Below, in pieces: positions 36,985 through 50,700 of a DNA stretch of 64,000 nucleotides. The DNA is from Cymbidium sinense (Eukaryota > Streptophyta > Magnoliopsida > Asparagales > Orchidaceae). The DNA lies in NCBI GenBank assembly GCA_021442155.1, contig CM038216.1:159263983-159327982 (forward strand), written 5' to 3'. The translations under genes and the position numbers were made by a program. Position 1 is the first letter of the stretch. The number at the start of each line of letters is the position of its first letter. Below the pieces are notes generated by a model. That model was not told the DNA's origin. It did no database searches and worked only from the letters and a program-made list of their open reading frames with translations.

Positions 36985-37320
36985 CTATTCATGCTATACA
37001 ATCATAGACCATATCATAGAAGTTTGAAACTCACTAAGAAAGTTTTTAAAAATTCTAACAAGAAAAATTGAACCATTCATAAAAATAAGAAGATTATCAG
37101 TAAAACACAAAGGGGACTCCAAAGAACCTCCTATGGTGTGATAAGTCCTTTGAAGAAAGTCCTCAAACATTTTATTTAAACTTCTGGAAATATATGCTAC
37201 AACAATAATGAATAATACTAGAGAAATGGGATCACCTTGTCTAAGCTCGTGAGAAGCTTTAAAATACCCATGAGTTTTACCGTTGATGGTAAAAAGTATA
37301 TATATCATAAATTGAGTACA
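36985..37320 (-). pseudogene. L1-type LINE reverse transcriptase fragment
   Basis: About 105 codons on the minus strand covering RT palm blocks. INGKTHGYFKASHELRQGDP matches the 'NG.p.gyF...RGLRQGDPLSP' block, with the usual RG changed to HE. LVLFIIVVAYISRSLNK follows, then LCFTDNLLIFMNGS in place of the catalytic F/Y-A-D-D box. The second Asp is Asn and Ala is Thr, so the enzyme would be inactive even if expressed. The fragment is truncated at both ends. It is a different part of RT from the LINE at 6530/20480, so whether they are the same family cannot be told. Confidence 0.8.
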
Positions 37321-37559
37321 AGTGGATGCTTGCTTAGGCTAGTGATAGTTGTACATTGGAGCGAGTATAGACTTGATAGATAGTGGAGGCGATTAGCCAA
37401 TAGTCAAGCCAGTGTGTGGGTAAGGATTGAGCTAAGAGGAGTAATCGTCATATACTTCAAGTCTTTGTTTGGTGTCAGCAAGTTGATTGATGACTCATTC
37501 ATCGGCTTATTATTTTATTCTCTCATCGACTTGGCCGATCCTTCATCACTGAATACACT
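37321..37559. other. Unassigned short interval
   Basis: About 240 bp between the LINE fragment and the next LTR. It has moderate GC with words such as GTGGAGGCGATTAGCC. It may be leftover copia LTR, but no match was established. Confidence 0.35.
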
Positions 37560-38521
37560 TGTAATTTGGATATCGGGTAGACACCACTCAGACCTTAGGG
37601 GGTACTTATTGAAGTGATTGAGTACAACATTAAGATATGATATATTATCTAGAAAGATAAAAATATCACCCGACAATGACCTAATCACCTAATAAGGACT
37701 CCTAAGGCGAATGAGCCTTTGTATATACCATAGATCTTTCCTCTACTTAACAAAGAAAAGTAAAGCAGGGTTTATTTTATGTCATGTTCTTTGGTTCCCT
37801 ATGGGAGCATGCTTCCATAGTTAATTACATCATAAGAAATAGAGATTTCCAAATAAAACTCTTGATTAAAATAGTCAATCATATCTCTCAAGACTTCAAG
37901 GTTAGACTATCAAAGGATTTGTGAATTTTAGAAAATCAAGTGGGAATGTTCAATTTGGAAATACTTATTTCAAATTCTAAAGAAAAATTAGTTGGGAGCA
38001 GTCATGATATTAGGAAGCATAGTAAGCACTCCAATCTATCCTATGGTGAGGCTTTATATATTTGAACGAGATATTTTTATTTTAGTTTGAGTTGAAATTT
38101 TATTAGAATGTTAGGGCTTATAATCCATCAACACAAGATTATGAAAATGCCTAAGATGTGAAGACTTATACTCATAGCCCGAAAGAAATAAGTAGCCTCG
38201 GATCATAAATCTAGAATTAGCATCACAAGCTAAAAGCATGACCTAAACTAAACAAAAAAATGGGACATAATGGTTTACCTTCATAAGAGAGGGTAAATCT
38301 ATCCCGACTCTTCTAGACTTACAACCGCTTGGAGTGGCCGCTAGCTAACACCTCCTATGATTCAAATCAATGTAGGCCCGTCTTATGAAATTGCAAGATA
38401 GCTAGGTTGTTGTTTAATTAAGAAGAGAAACTAGAGTCCTAAGCTCACTACTTAAGAGACTAGATCATGACTGGCATTAGTATATGACTCACTCCCTAAG
38501 AGTCCTAAACTCACTCCACCT
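37560..38521 (-). mobile_element. Tat/Ogre-like host LTR F/H, first segment
   Basis: Starts TGTAATTTGGATATCGG, then AGACACCACTCAGACCTTAG and the family's first 900 bp to GACTAGATCATGACTGGC. It stops at about 38521, where an LTR in the opposite orientation begins. Family order resumes at 46725 about 190 bp further on, so the two pieces are read as one LTR interrupted by copy G with a small loss. Confidence 0.7.
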
Positions 38522-39052
38522 AAGTCATCCCAAATTTAATTGATTTCTTTATAAATAAATTATTCATTCATTTATATTCATAAATATAAATGAAGTCCAT
38601 ACTCAAATGACCAAAATCACATCAAACTAAATGAAATCAAACCAAGGCCTTTCTTAAGCCATATGGACCTACCTCCACAAGATTAACCAAATCTTAACCC
38701 AAATCAACCCAAAATCAATTGGTTCCTTCATAAATTAATTACCCACTCATTTAAATTCATAGATATAAATGAAACCCACCTTCCAATGACCAAAAATAAA
38801 TCAAACTAAACAAGTTTCCTCTTAAGGCCTTTTGACCTACATCTTTAAGCTTGGTCAAATTTGCTTCCAAATCACTCCAAACTCAAGTGATTTTCTCATG
38901 AGTCATTTATATCTTCATTTATATTCCTAATATAAATGAAATATAAATCCAAATAGTGAAAACCAAATCCAAAATCAAACCAAAACCCAATTCAAGCCTT
39001 TTAAGCCATTTCCTTGGACTTGGCCAAATCCTATCAAAATCAACCCAAAAGT
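38522..39052 (+). mobile_element. Tat/Ogre-like LTR copy G, first segment
   Basis: Near-start (sense) part of an inverted LTR, lacking the first ~300 bp. It carries three stem-loop repeat units (38567-38940). It is interrupted at 39052 by a copia solo LTR. The sequence on both sides joins to match 52030-52140 of copy I (AGAGAAAATCC..., then a TTGGCYAAGT block). Confidence 0.75.
38567..38940 (+). repeat. Three stem-loop tandem units in LTR G (~160-180 bp period)
   Basis: TTCATTTATATT / AATATAAATGAA forms a perfect 12-bp inverted repeat with a 4-nt loop at 38567-38594 and with a 3-nt loop at 38914-38940. A weaker form is at 38747-38772. The intervening sequence is also repeated (CAAAATCAA, ACCAAAAT, TAAGCC words). 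The equivalent hairpins are in copy I at 52205-52232 and 52381-52407. Confidence 0.8.
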
Positions 39053-40726
39053 TGTGAGTCACTATAGCACTTAAGAGGGTGGGGGCGGTGAATTAGGCGA
39101 TATTAAAATTTTATAAGTTAAATCTTAAATTTTAAGTTTTAGTTGAAAATTACTTTTTGATTTTATAATGAAATTATAGTAAAAATAAAATTACAGTAAA
39201 GTAAAGAGAGATAATAAATAATGTTTGTGTGATTAACCAAAACTACGTCCATGCCTAGCCACCCTTAGGAATCCACTAAATACAACTCCTATAACTGAGT
39301 GCAACCTGAATAATATGTACTCTCCTACAAAGGGGCGAGTACAACCCCAATATAAATTTTACAACACTAAAGAAAATTACAAAATAATAAAATTTGATTA
39401 AAATATATCTCTCACAAATATACCATGCTATCCAATTCAAAAAGTGATCTTCAATTTATAAATGATCACTTTACAACTTAGTAATTTGGCAAGATAAAAT
39501 ACTCACTTAATTTTGATAAAAAATATTAAATAAATATCTTAAAGCGAGCTTACTAATATGTTTTATTTATTACAATTTGTAGATTAATTTCAAAATAAAT
39601 TTACAATAGTCTATTGCACAATAAATTAAATTTTAGTAGGGAATAACTTTAAGTTTAAGAGAAACTATATCTAGTATGTATATAATAGTGTAAGAAAGAT
39701 TAACTTTTTACAAAACTTCTTTTTTCTTAATTATTAAATAATGAAAACAACAAGCTTTGCTAAATTTCAGCAAGATAAAATTTTTAAAATAAAGGATATT
39801 TGTTGAAATAAAATGATAAGTGACATAAAATATACTTCTAAAATATATCTAAAAATAAATGATATTTCAAATAAGACAAATGAAGAAATATTTCAAGAAA
39901 CCAAAAAAAATTTGTAGGAAGATAAAAATTTCAACAAGTTGAAATAATTCCTACAAACAATGACAAGAGTTTTTTATAAAAAAATGATTGAAGAAACTTT
40001 AATGTGAAAAACTTAGACTTTGATGTCCAAAGACTAATCCACCAAAAAAATATAAATAGAAAGAACAAATAGATGGTGAAAATAGTATTAATAACTAAAA
40101 AGGGATTAAGATCAAGAAAAGAAACTCATGTAATTTGAGAAAGCTTGCTTAGTTGAAGATGTTGATGCTTCTAAATAAAGGATTTGATCTTGCAATATTT
40201 GGAGAACACTTTGAAAGAAAATCTAGGAAATTTTCTCTTAGATTTGTCTGGAGGGATTTTGAATTTGAATGAGGAATACTTTCATGAAGAGAATGAGGGA
40301 TATTTATAAGCAAGAATGTCATTTTGAATTATTTCAAAAAAATATATTATTCTAACATCATTTTATCATATAATAATTTAATATTCAATAAAAATATAAT
40401 TTATATTAAATAAATATTAAATTCAAATAGCCAAAATTTAACTATTCACATGGGCAAGTCAAAAATAATCAAATATGACTCTTAATATATTCAAAGTATG
40501 TAGTATGCATTTATTTTTAAAATCAACTAATATTTAAAAAGTCATAATAAATTCAATTTTAATCAAACGTGGGTCATGTAACCTATCAAATTAAAGGGAA
40601 AAAAATCCAAGGAATCCATTGGACATGAAAACATATATAAATTCCTTGATTATAAAATGACTTTGGCTAAAATACAAAATTTCACATATTTTTATTAATT
40701 TTGAAATATGACATTTAAATATTATG

Positions 40727-40820
<94 letters not shown>

Positions 40821-41318
40821 CATATGTTACATATGTTATAACATATAACCTTAAAATTAGATTAAAATATTTAATTATATTAAATATATAAACTAATTAC
40901 ACTTAATAGTCATAATTTATTATCATTTATTATTTTTACAATTCAAATGCTATGTATGAAATATATAATTGAATGTTAATTAGATAGAGATTTATATAAA
41001 TTAACCTCATTATCATTATTTAAAATAAATAAAAAATATGTTAAGTTGTGAGCAAATTGATCACTCCAATGAACTCATATGAATTTCTACAATAGTTATA
41101 AATGCATATAACCTAAAATTTTATATCTTGAGCATCACATTATCCATTTTGATCTATTGAAACTATTCTTGCAATTTCCTCAAACATATTGTGAAATGTA
41201 TTGGATATGTAATTAGCAATTAATATATCTGAAACACATAAAACATACATTAGAGCATCCAAGAATTCATTTGTTATCATCATTGATCGGATTGAACATG
41301 AGGCTCATTAAGCCAACA
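39053..41318 (-). mobile_element. Copia (SIRE-like) solo LTR, 2.27 kb
   Basis: On the minus strand it starts TGTTGGCTTAATGAGCC, followed by CATGTTCAATCC and TGATGATAACAAA, and ends CACCGCCCCCACCCTCTTAAG...GTGACTCACA, the pattern of SIRE-type Ty1-copia LTRs. There is no internal domain. Flanks AAAGT (39048-39052) and AAACT (41319-41323) agree at 4 of 5 bases. The host LTR reads continuously across the insertion when compared with copy I. It contains a long TA microsatellite. Confidence 0.75.
40731..40816. repeat. (TA)43 microsatellite
   Basis: 86 bp of uninterrupted TA inside the copia solo LTR, followed by AATACATATG. Its length makes it prone to variation and to assembly error. Confidence 0.95.
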
Positions 41319-44300
41319 AAACTAATGGATTTTCTCTTGAATCAATCATTCTTTCAATCATCTATTCAAATAAAAATAAAACTTACAATTATCAAACCAA
41401 ACTCAAGTCAACCCAAGTCAACCCAAGTCAAGCCGGAGTTAGCCCTTTTAGTTTGAAAACTTCAAATGAGCTAGAATCCATTGGACTCCAAATTGATTGT
41501 AGTTGAATTTATATTTCGATCTTAGGCTCATATATAAGTTCAACTAAACTTGAATCAACCCAAAGTGGCCTAAAGGACCTTTTTGAGCCAAGTTCTAATT
41601 CAACCCATATTGATTGAACCAAGCCCATCCAAGTCTCATATGATGATCAACAATCACTCAAGGATGATCAATCACCTTCAATTAGGTCAAACCAAGTCAA
41701 CTTGAACCTTTGACCAAGTCAACCTTTAGCCCAAATGAAACCTAAACTAGTAAAAACCCACCATACACCAAATTGATTGAAACCATTGATTCAAACCAAC
41801 TCATTATCAATGGTTGAGCATGACTTGACCCTCAATTGAGCCAAATTAAGTCCAATTGGCCATTTGATGATCGAAATTAGCCTAAATGGCCAAAATGGTT
41901 CAAATCTTGATCTAACCTAAATTGATTGCAACTAATGGCTAAGTTCATTCCAAATTGACTATTGAACTTAAGCCATAAGCTAAATTTGACCAATTAGTCA
42001 ACTTGACTAGCAAATTGACCTAAATTATTAAATAGGCCAAAATCTAAATTAAATCTAAATTGATTCAAACCAAAGTCTATGATCATTTTCAATTAACCAA
42101 TTAAACATAAACCACCATCTAACCCAACCCATTTTTTTTTCAAATTGGTCAAATTGGTTACTCAGCCCATTTGACCTATATGAATCTAAGTAAGCCAAAA
42201 TCAAACCTAGGCCAAATTGATTGAAATGGCTTGAACTAAAACTCTTCAAATCATCATTTGAACCTATCCCAAGCCTTGGTTTGACCCAATTGACCAATTG
42301 ATCAACCCAACCCAACATGAACCCATGTGAACCCATTTGAGCAAATGAAGCCAAAACTCATAAAACCAACCCATGGGACTTTGGTGGCTAACCAAACCCA
42401 ACCCAAACTCAACCTAAGTTAGCCCAAAATCAACCCAAACCCATTTGGAGCCAAGCCCAATGCAAATCTTCCATGGATCCTCTCCCCCCTTATGGGATTT
42501 TTCTAAATATGGTAAAGTCCACCCTTCTTTCACCTTGGCATCCATCCAACTTCCAAATGAGAGATCCCTAAGCCTCCTAGCCCACCCTAGAGGGAGTAGG
42601 ACTTGTCATGGACCAAAGGGAGGTGAGCCAACTCACCTCCCATATAAGTTGAGCAACCAAATGACCCAAGCAAGGATATATCCCCACATCAAGCCTTGAG
42701 CCACCTTCTAGGAGTTACTCCAATCTATACGAGCCATGTGGACTCGATTGAGACCCCTCCAACACTCTAACGGTAGCTAGATGGTCAAAAATGGGAAGCA
42801 ATATCATATATCCAATTGAGCAAATTGAGGGGTATACCCCCTCAATTCAAATGGGAAACACATCATTAGGATCCATGAGAGCTTCCTAACATAATTTTGA
42901 GTCTCCCTGCAATTCCCACATCCATCCCAAGCTTCCCACTTTTGACATTCCCTCTTCCCGTGTGGAACTAAAATAGGGGAGGCTAATTTTAATCCTAACT
43001 TCTCCAATACTCTATCTAAATTTAATTCCTCTTACACACACCCTCTACGCATGTCATCGAAGCTATCCAAGCCATTTCCCAAGCTTTAAAGCCGCCAAAG
43101 GACTTCAATCAAGATCGAAGCTCCAAAGCTCGATCCTTAGCCTTCCTGCTATCCACTTGAAACAAACTCAATTGCTACTCAATAGGGCTTCTTCTCAACT
43201 AAACAAAGATTCCTCAAGCTTGCGAGCCATTATATTTAGCTCAGTGAGGTATTTCTATGAAAATTGATCTCTAGCTTAAGTGATGTTAGTCCATTATGAA
43301 GGAAATTTGCATGTGAGTTGATCTTGATAATTGGATGTGTTCGAATTCCTTCCCTAATGGTATGGGTTGATTTTGAAGTTTATCTGAGCTTGGGTGAGCT
43401 TGAATCAAATGATCCATGGTGGAAGAATGCTATCATTTATTGCTCATGGGAAGGAGGATCATGGGTCATCCATTCCGCATGATTGGAATGGATGGCTCTG
43501 ATCAAATCATGTTAGATCTCCCTATTTTCTCCCTTTATGCTGCGGGTTTGATTTACATCATCCGATCTGAGATCAAATGATGGAGATCAATATCCGTCCG
43601 TCGTCGGCTAACTCAGTGCGCGGATGTGACAACTTAAATAACCAATCTCACGGCTCCATGTGGAAAGCGCGCGCATCAGTATGCCATGTGGCACCGATGG
43701 GATTAGGTTTAATTGGGGTTAAATAATATACTTTTAAGGCTGAAACTTCCATAATTCATAATTAATCATAAAAAATTTTAAAATACAAAAAATGGCTCAT
43801 TTTAAAGGTATTTCAGAGGAGAATTTAATAAAATATTTTCAATTGGTTTTGAATTGTAAATAGAGCTTAATCAGGGTGTAATTAAAAATCTAAGTAGCTT
43901 AATTACTCTCTAATCACTCAAGTGATTGATCCCAAAATTTTTGAGATTATTTAGAAGGATGACCTCTATCTCCTCTAATTTTCTTGGGATTTATTACTTG
44001 CCAAATTAGGAGAATTGATTAATTAAGCCTTAATTACTCTCTTAATCTAATTAATGTTTAATTAATCATGTGAACAATAATGGATTAATTAATTAAGTGG
44101 TTAAGTGTTCTTTCAGAGTGGGTGAACTCAGGAGATAAGATTAGGGCCTCTTTCTAATCTACTAATTTCATTAAATTAATTAAAGCTAAATAAATTAATC
44201 AAATTGATTAATTAATCAATGTAATCTTATGGAATCTTAATTAATTGATCCTTGGATAGAGATTTAGGTGTTTTAATAATCTAAAGAGAGTTAATGAAAT

Positions 44301-46724
44301 TATGGTCAGCTCACATGTGTGAGAAAATCCTAAAAGTAATTAGGTGAGTATCTTAAACATAATTAATTAATGATTGTGAGCTAATTCAATTAGGCCCCCT
44401 TCTATTTCATAGGAGCATTTCTATTTACTTTTCAACTCATTTGCATATTACATTAGCTCATAATTATTTAATTAATTATCTTAAGATAACACAGGTAATG
44501 GTTAATTAATTTCTTTAATTCATACCTTAACCTAATTAATCCATAAAATCAACCTACTTGCTTTTCATTAAATAAAATTAACTCACACATGGGGAATTGG
44601 ATTAGGATTAACAAACCTCTCTCACATTTCCTAAATTAAATCAAATATGAAATTAAAAATGACATTAAGAAATTTTGGTTTATTTTAAATGAGTTTATTT
44701 AGTATGATTTCCCTTAGGAATTAGTTGGATTGAATGAAATCATGAGTTTATGTCCTTTTATTTCTTTCCAATCATAATAAATGTTGTATGCCACTTGATT
44801 CATACATTCATTTCTTCTAAAAGTAATTAAAAATAAATGATTTCCTTTACATCAAGTTTGCATGTGTTGATTTAAATTAATATATATGTGGCTATTATCA
44901 TTATTAAATCCAAACCTATTTTCCAAATCTTATAAATAAATAATTACAAGCAAGGCGCTAAGTCCAAATTATTCATATAACTGCTTAGATTGTATGGTGT
45001 GTTTAGCTAATACTTTTTTTGCAGATGTAGTTAGATTTACCTTTTCTTATTTTTGATATATTTTTGCATTAAGGATTAGGATTAGTGTTATGGGGGCTTA
45101 AGATGAGTAGCGGCTAGAAGGCTTTATCCTGGGAGGCCCTATGATTCCTTTGAAGCAAGCAAACCCAAATAAAAAAATGGAGGAGATGAAGAATGAAGAT
45201 AAGAAGACCCCCATAGAATTTATTCATTTGTAAAATTGTAATTATTCTTTCATATACCGGGTTATATAAGGTTAGAGCTCGACTACCCATTTTCTCTTTT
45301 TCAGGTTATATGGCAACACCCGACTGCACCAACTTTTTATTATTTCGCATTGGATTTATAAAAAGATTAATCTTATGTTTAAATTATGCAATAGAAATAG
45401 CATGCTTCTTCTTAGTTTCTTACTTATATGATGATTTAATGTGTGGCCTAGATCCGATTAGGCTCTTAGGAGAAAATTAATTTTTCTACCCCAACTACAA
45501 CTCACAACTAAAGTTTCTAAATAATTCATAACCTCATATAAATCCTAGGCATTAAATGAAGATAATTAAAAGATTTAGCAACCCCTTAGCTAGATGTTGT
45601 ATGTTTAATATCATGCATTCATATTACTTCACTTTTGTGAAGAGAGGGTTTCCATCCTTGCACAATAGTGGAAGACTTGACCTTTGAGAGTCTCCCCTGT
45701 GGTGGAAGACACCTCTTTCTTTCTGATTTAGCAAATAATCTTACTTCATCTTGCATTTAGACATATAAAAATCCTATGGCCTTTATCAAAATGAAGAGTC
45801 TAAAATCAAATAAAATTTGAAAATATTTGCATTAGACTAAGTCATTGCTCATACCACTCATGCTCTAGTCTCTTAGGGAGTGGATTTAAGCACTATAATT
45901 TCTTTCTAAATAATAAAAACTCAACTATCTTCCAAAATCATACAACTTTCCTACATGATTTTAAAGCATAGGAAGAGTTAGCTAGCTATCACTCTAGACA
46001 GTTTTAAGTCCAGTAGTTGGGTGGTTTACTCTCTCTTATGGAGGTAAATCATATAACCATCTTTTCTTAAATTTATGTAATACTTTAGTTCTTGCTAAAG
46101 CTCCCTAGATTTTGGATCTAAGATAGCTATTTTCTTCAGGCTATAAGCATAAATCTTCACCTCTTAGGCATTTCCATAATCTTGTATTGTGGGAATGTAA
46201 GTCTTAGCTTTCTAATAAAATTTTAAATTAAATGAATAATTCTCTTCAATTTCAAACTTGAAAAGCCCATAGATAGGTTAGAATGCACTAGGTTTCCTAG
46301 TATTATGATCATTTCTACTCATCTCCTTTGGCTTATAATAAGTCTTCTTTTTGGTCTATCCCACTTGATTTTCCAATATAACCAATTTTTTGATAGTCTC
46401 ATCATTAAAATCTTGGAGATAATAATTGCCTACTTTAATCAAGAGTATTAGGAATTAATCATCCTTAGGATGTAACTATGGGGCTTGCCCATAGAATCGA
46501 TTTAATATAAACCCTACTTTATTCATCCATCTAAAGTAGGGAAAAAATCTCTGGTATATTCGGAGACCCATCATGCCTCAGAAGTCCTTATTTGGTGATT
46601 AAGTCCATTATATGGTAGTGATTTCTATCTTTTAGAGATAGTGCATTCATTGATGTCATACCATCACCTCAATAAGTACACCCTCGGATCTACATGGTGT
46701 TCTATATTGAAAATAAACACCACA
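41319..46724 (+). mobile_element. Tat/Ogre-like LTR copy G, second segment
   Basis: Continues G with the GGTCAA/TTGG word tract in reverse complement (41390-42430), the GC-richer module (43000-43700, GGCTCCATGTGGAAA at 43652), the TTAATTAA-rich part (43900-44560) and the sense end ...AAAATAAACACCACA at 46724. A deletion near 44945 removes about 1.4 kb including the 245-bp modules. Short frames at 42055-42354, 42445-42699 and 42804-43007 are unsupported. Confidence 0.75.
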
Positions 46725-47713
46725 CCTCCTTATTCAAGATTGGGAACAAGATGATATGCATGATATTGAAACATACATCATTCAGCTATAGGGTTGTTAA
46801 ATCTTTTATTTATTTTGACTATGACTTAGGCTTTAAAATAAGGTTAAGAGTTATTTTAAAATTTAGTTATAAGCTATTAATTGTGATAGAAAAATTATTT
46901 TTTCCTAAGAGCCGACCACATTCAGGCAACATATATAAACATTAAATTTAAGAAACTATGAAGAAGATGCAATTTATTTTACACAATCTAAACATAACAT
47001 TTCAACATTCGATTATAAAAATAAGAGGTAGTGCAAGTACCATCATACAACCCAAAAAGAGAGTGGGTAAGCTCTTATGTAATATAAAGAATATTACAAT
47101 TGAAAATGAAGATGCTATGGGGGTCTTCATTCTTCATTTTTCCTTCATTCCTCTTTCTTTTCTTCATTATTCTTTCCTTTCTTTCTGATTTGATTGTTCC
47201 CCAAAGCCTTACAAGGCCTCCTAGGACTATGCCTTCTAGCCACTGCTTATCCTAAATCACATAGTACTAATCTTAATTCTTATTGCAAAATTACATATTT
47301 ATGGGAAACTAAAATCTAACTACACCTGTAAAATAGATGTTAGGTAAACATTGATATAGTCCCAAGAAGTTATATTTTTAAATCTTTGGGTAACCAAGCC
47401 CACTATCTTAATCATGGATTATGCAAATGGGCTAGAAACAAAAGTAGAAACATTTATATCTATTTTAGTGACCCTTTAGCATAATCCTCTAAAATAACAT
47501 GAAAGCTAAGAATCTAACATGAACCATAATCCCCAACATCTAGTCTAAAATATTACATCATAAAATAAAACACAACATTATGCATACCGCAATCCTAAAT
47601 CTAGAAGCAGTCACTTGGCATCCTAATGTGTGGGTTTAGGCTTAGTATGGTATGTTTTAGCTAGGGTTTTGAATCATAATTGTCAAAGGTTTGGAATTAT
47701 TTAATTTAATCAT
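46725..47713 (-). mobile_element. Tat/Ogre-like host LTR F/H, second segment
   Basis: Resumes the LTR order of copies B and C at about 7800/10520: GAAACATACATCATTCAGCT, GGGTTGTTAAATCTTTT, TCCTAAGAGCCGACCAC, CACTGCTTATCCTAAA and AAAATATTACATCATAAAAT. It is cut at 47713 inside GGAATTATTTAATTTAATCAT, where the 3' LTR of the next element starts; the remainder should lie beyond the window. Confidence 0.75.
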
Positions 47714-50700
47714 TGTGATGTTTTATTTTATTGAGGAGAGGGTTGAGTTGGACACATTGTAGATTCACAAATGTACTCATCAGGGTGATCGGGTACCACA
47801 TTGGAGAATGATGTATGATCTCGAGAGATAGAAATCATCATCGTACAATGGACCCAATCACCTAATAAGGACTCTAATGGGTCTCATGAGATCTTTCCCA
47901 TACTTTATATGAAAAAAAAGTAGGGTTTATTTTTTTTGGGTTTATTAAGTTCCCCATGGAGGCAATCCCCATAGTTAATTACATCTAAATGAGATTCCTT
48001 AGAATACTCTCAATTAAGGTAAATGATCATTGTCTCCAAAGATTTTGAGGATAGGACTATCAATCAATTGGTTTTTTTTAAGAAAACCAAGTGGGATTGA
48101 GCAAAAAGAGGGAGTTTTTATCAAAACCAAAGGAAGATAAGTAAGGGATGCTCATGATACTAGGAAGCTTAGTGAGCATCCCAAACTATCCTATGGTTGG
48201 GTTTTATATTTTTTTTTAAATTTAGGGGAATTATATGTTTGAGTTGAATTTTTATTAAAAATCTAGGGCTTACAATTCAACAATACAAGATTATAGAAAT
48301 GCTTTAGAGGGATTTATGTTTATAGCCTAAATAATAATCTTAGATCTAAATGAGCTTTGGTGAGGGCCAAAGCATGACCTAAATCTAAGGAAAAAAGGGT
48401 ATATGGTTTACCTCCATAAGAGAGAATAAACCAACTTACAACCACTGGGGTGGCACTAACTCCTCTACAATTTTAAATACATGTAGGCAAGTCTTATGCT
48501 TGAGATAGCTAGGTTTGTTTAGAAAGGAAACTAAGTCCTTAAACTCACTCCCTAAGATACTAGATCATGAAGGGCATGAATAATGACTTAATCTAATGCA
48601 AATTTAATTAAGCTTTATTTTGATTTTTTGATATTATTGTTTGACACAGGCCTTAGGATTTCATGTCTAATGTATGAGAAGATTGGTCATGGGCTAAAAT
48701 CAGAAAAAAGGAGGTGTGTTTACACCATGACTCTCAAAGGTCAAGCCATTTTCTAGCAAGGTGGAAGCCCTCCATTAGAAGAGTGAAGCAATATGATTTG
48801 CATGAGACATACAACATCCACTAAGGGGTTGCTAAACTTTTATTATCTTGATTTATGTCTAGGCTTTAGGTGAGGTTATGAGTTATTTAGTTTAATTTTG
48901 AGTTGATTAATTGGATAGAAATTTCTTTTTTTAAGAGCCTAATTCATGCCATTCAACAAATAATTATGAAACTAGAAAATCATGCCTAATTGCATAATCA
49001 TAAACAAAATCAATTAATTTATAAAATTGGTGCAAAAGAATAAGAGGCCAATGTTGAATACATAAACTCGAAGAGGATAATGGGTAGCCGAGCTCTACCC
49101 TTATACAACCCAGATTACAAATGAATAATTATAATTAAAAGAATTCATGTTATGGGGGTCTTCATTCTCCATTCTTCATTCTTCATTTTGATTTATTTCT
49201 TTTCTTTTTTTCCTTTTGGCTTGATTGGAATATAGTTGCTCCAAAGACATCACATGGTGCATAGGACTTGGTCTTATGACCAATGTTCATCCTAATCCTC
49301 CATAACATTCACTAAATCTTAATTATAAAATTTACATCAAAGGAGATCATTTAATGATGGTTAGCAACTTTAATTAATGAATTTATCATTATTTAACATG
49401 TTAATTAATCATTTAATTAATTAAGAAAGTGATTATGAATACAATAAGTAATTCCCCTAATTAATCAAGCAATAAATTCCAAGAAAATCATGGGAGGCAT
49501 AGGTTATCCCACTAATTAATCTTAGAAAGTTTAGAGTTAATTATTTAATTAATTAAAGTGTAATTAGCTTAATTACATTTCCAATAAAACCTAAATTGAG
49601 TTAAAACTACTATTGAAAATTATTTTATTTTATTTTTTTATTATTCTTCTCTGAATTATCTTTAAAATGAACCTTAGTTTATTTTTTTTGGACTTTTATA
49701 ATTAATTATGAATTTTGGAAGTTTATGCATTAAAATCAGTTAATTAGGCAGTGACCCTAATCGTTGGGCCATGTGGTGGCGCGGTGGCTTTCCGCGCGAT
49801 GATAAGTTATTTTAATTATCACATCCACCTACTGAGTCAGCCAGTGGTGAACGCGCTTTCTCCAAGGGCCCTTCAATCTAAGATCAGACGGTTGAGATTA
49901 ATCACATGGTTTAGGCTTAAATTAAAGTGGATCTAGCGTGATCTAATCATAGGCATCCATTTTAATCAAGCAGAATGAATGGCGTGTGATTCTTCTCCTT
50001 CGTGAGTGACGAGAGACGAACATCGTTCTTTATTGATGAGCTCACCCGAGCTCGGATTGGGACCAAAATGATCCCACATCTTCAGAAGGAGGGGGGATGC
50101 ACGTCCAACGGTCAAGATCCAATGGGGTGACACTTTTCTTCAAAAAGGACCAAGAAAATTTTCTTAAGGCTAAGGTTTCAAGCAATTACCTTACTAGAGG
50201 CTATCACAGGTGCTTCCAATAGAGGAGGTAGCTTCGTCTAGTAGAGATGAAGCCCTGTTAAAGGAATTGGATCTTAATTTGGAGTGGATTGCTTGTTTAA
50301 CTAAGCTCCCCTTCAATGGTGATTGGCCTTGATCAAGGTGATGCTTCCTGTGGCTTGGAGACTTGGGAAATGACTTGGTTAAGCTCGATGAAGCCACTTA
50401 TGGTGTGTGCAAGGTTAATCTAGTTTTTATAAAGAATTGAGTGAGTTGGGATTAGGATTGACCTCCCCTAGCAAAATCGAGAAGGAGAAATGGGGGAGCT
50501 TGGGAATGGCTTGCAAAGGCTTGAAGAATCTTCGCTTCAACCTCCTTATCTCTGTCGAAATGAATGCTTGTATTTTGAGTGGGAATGAGGGGGATTATAT
50601 CTCGCCCTCCTTAGATCGGATAGTGAAGAGCTGAATTTCCATTTTTGATCAATGGAAAGGATTGGCTAATCGGGTTTGGTTGCCAAACACCTTATGTGGG

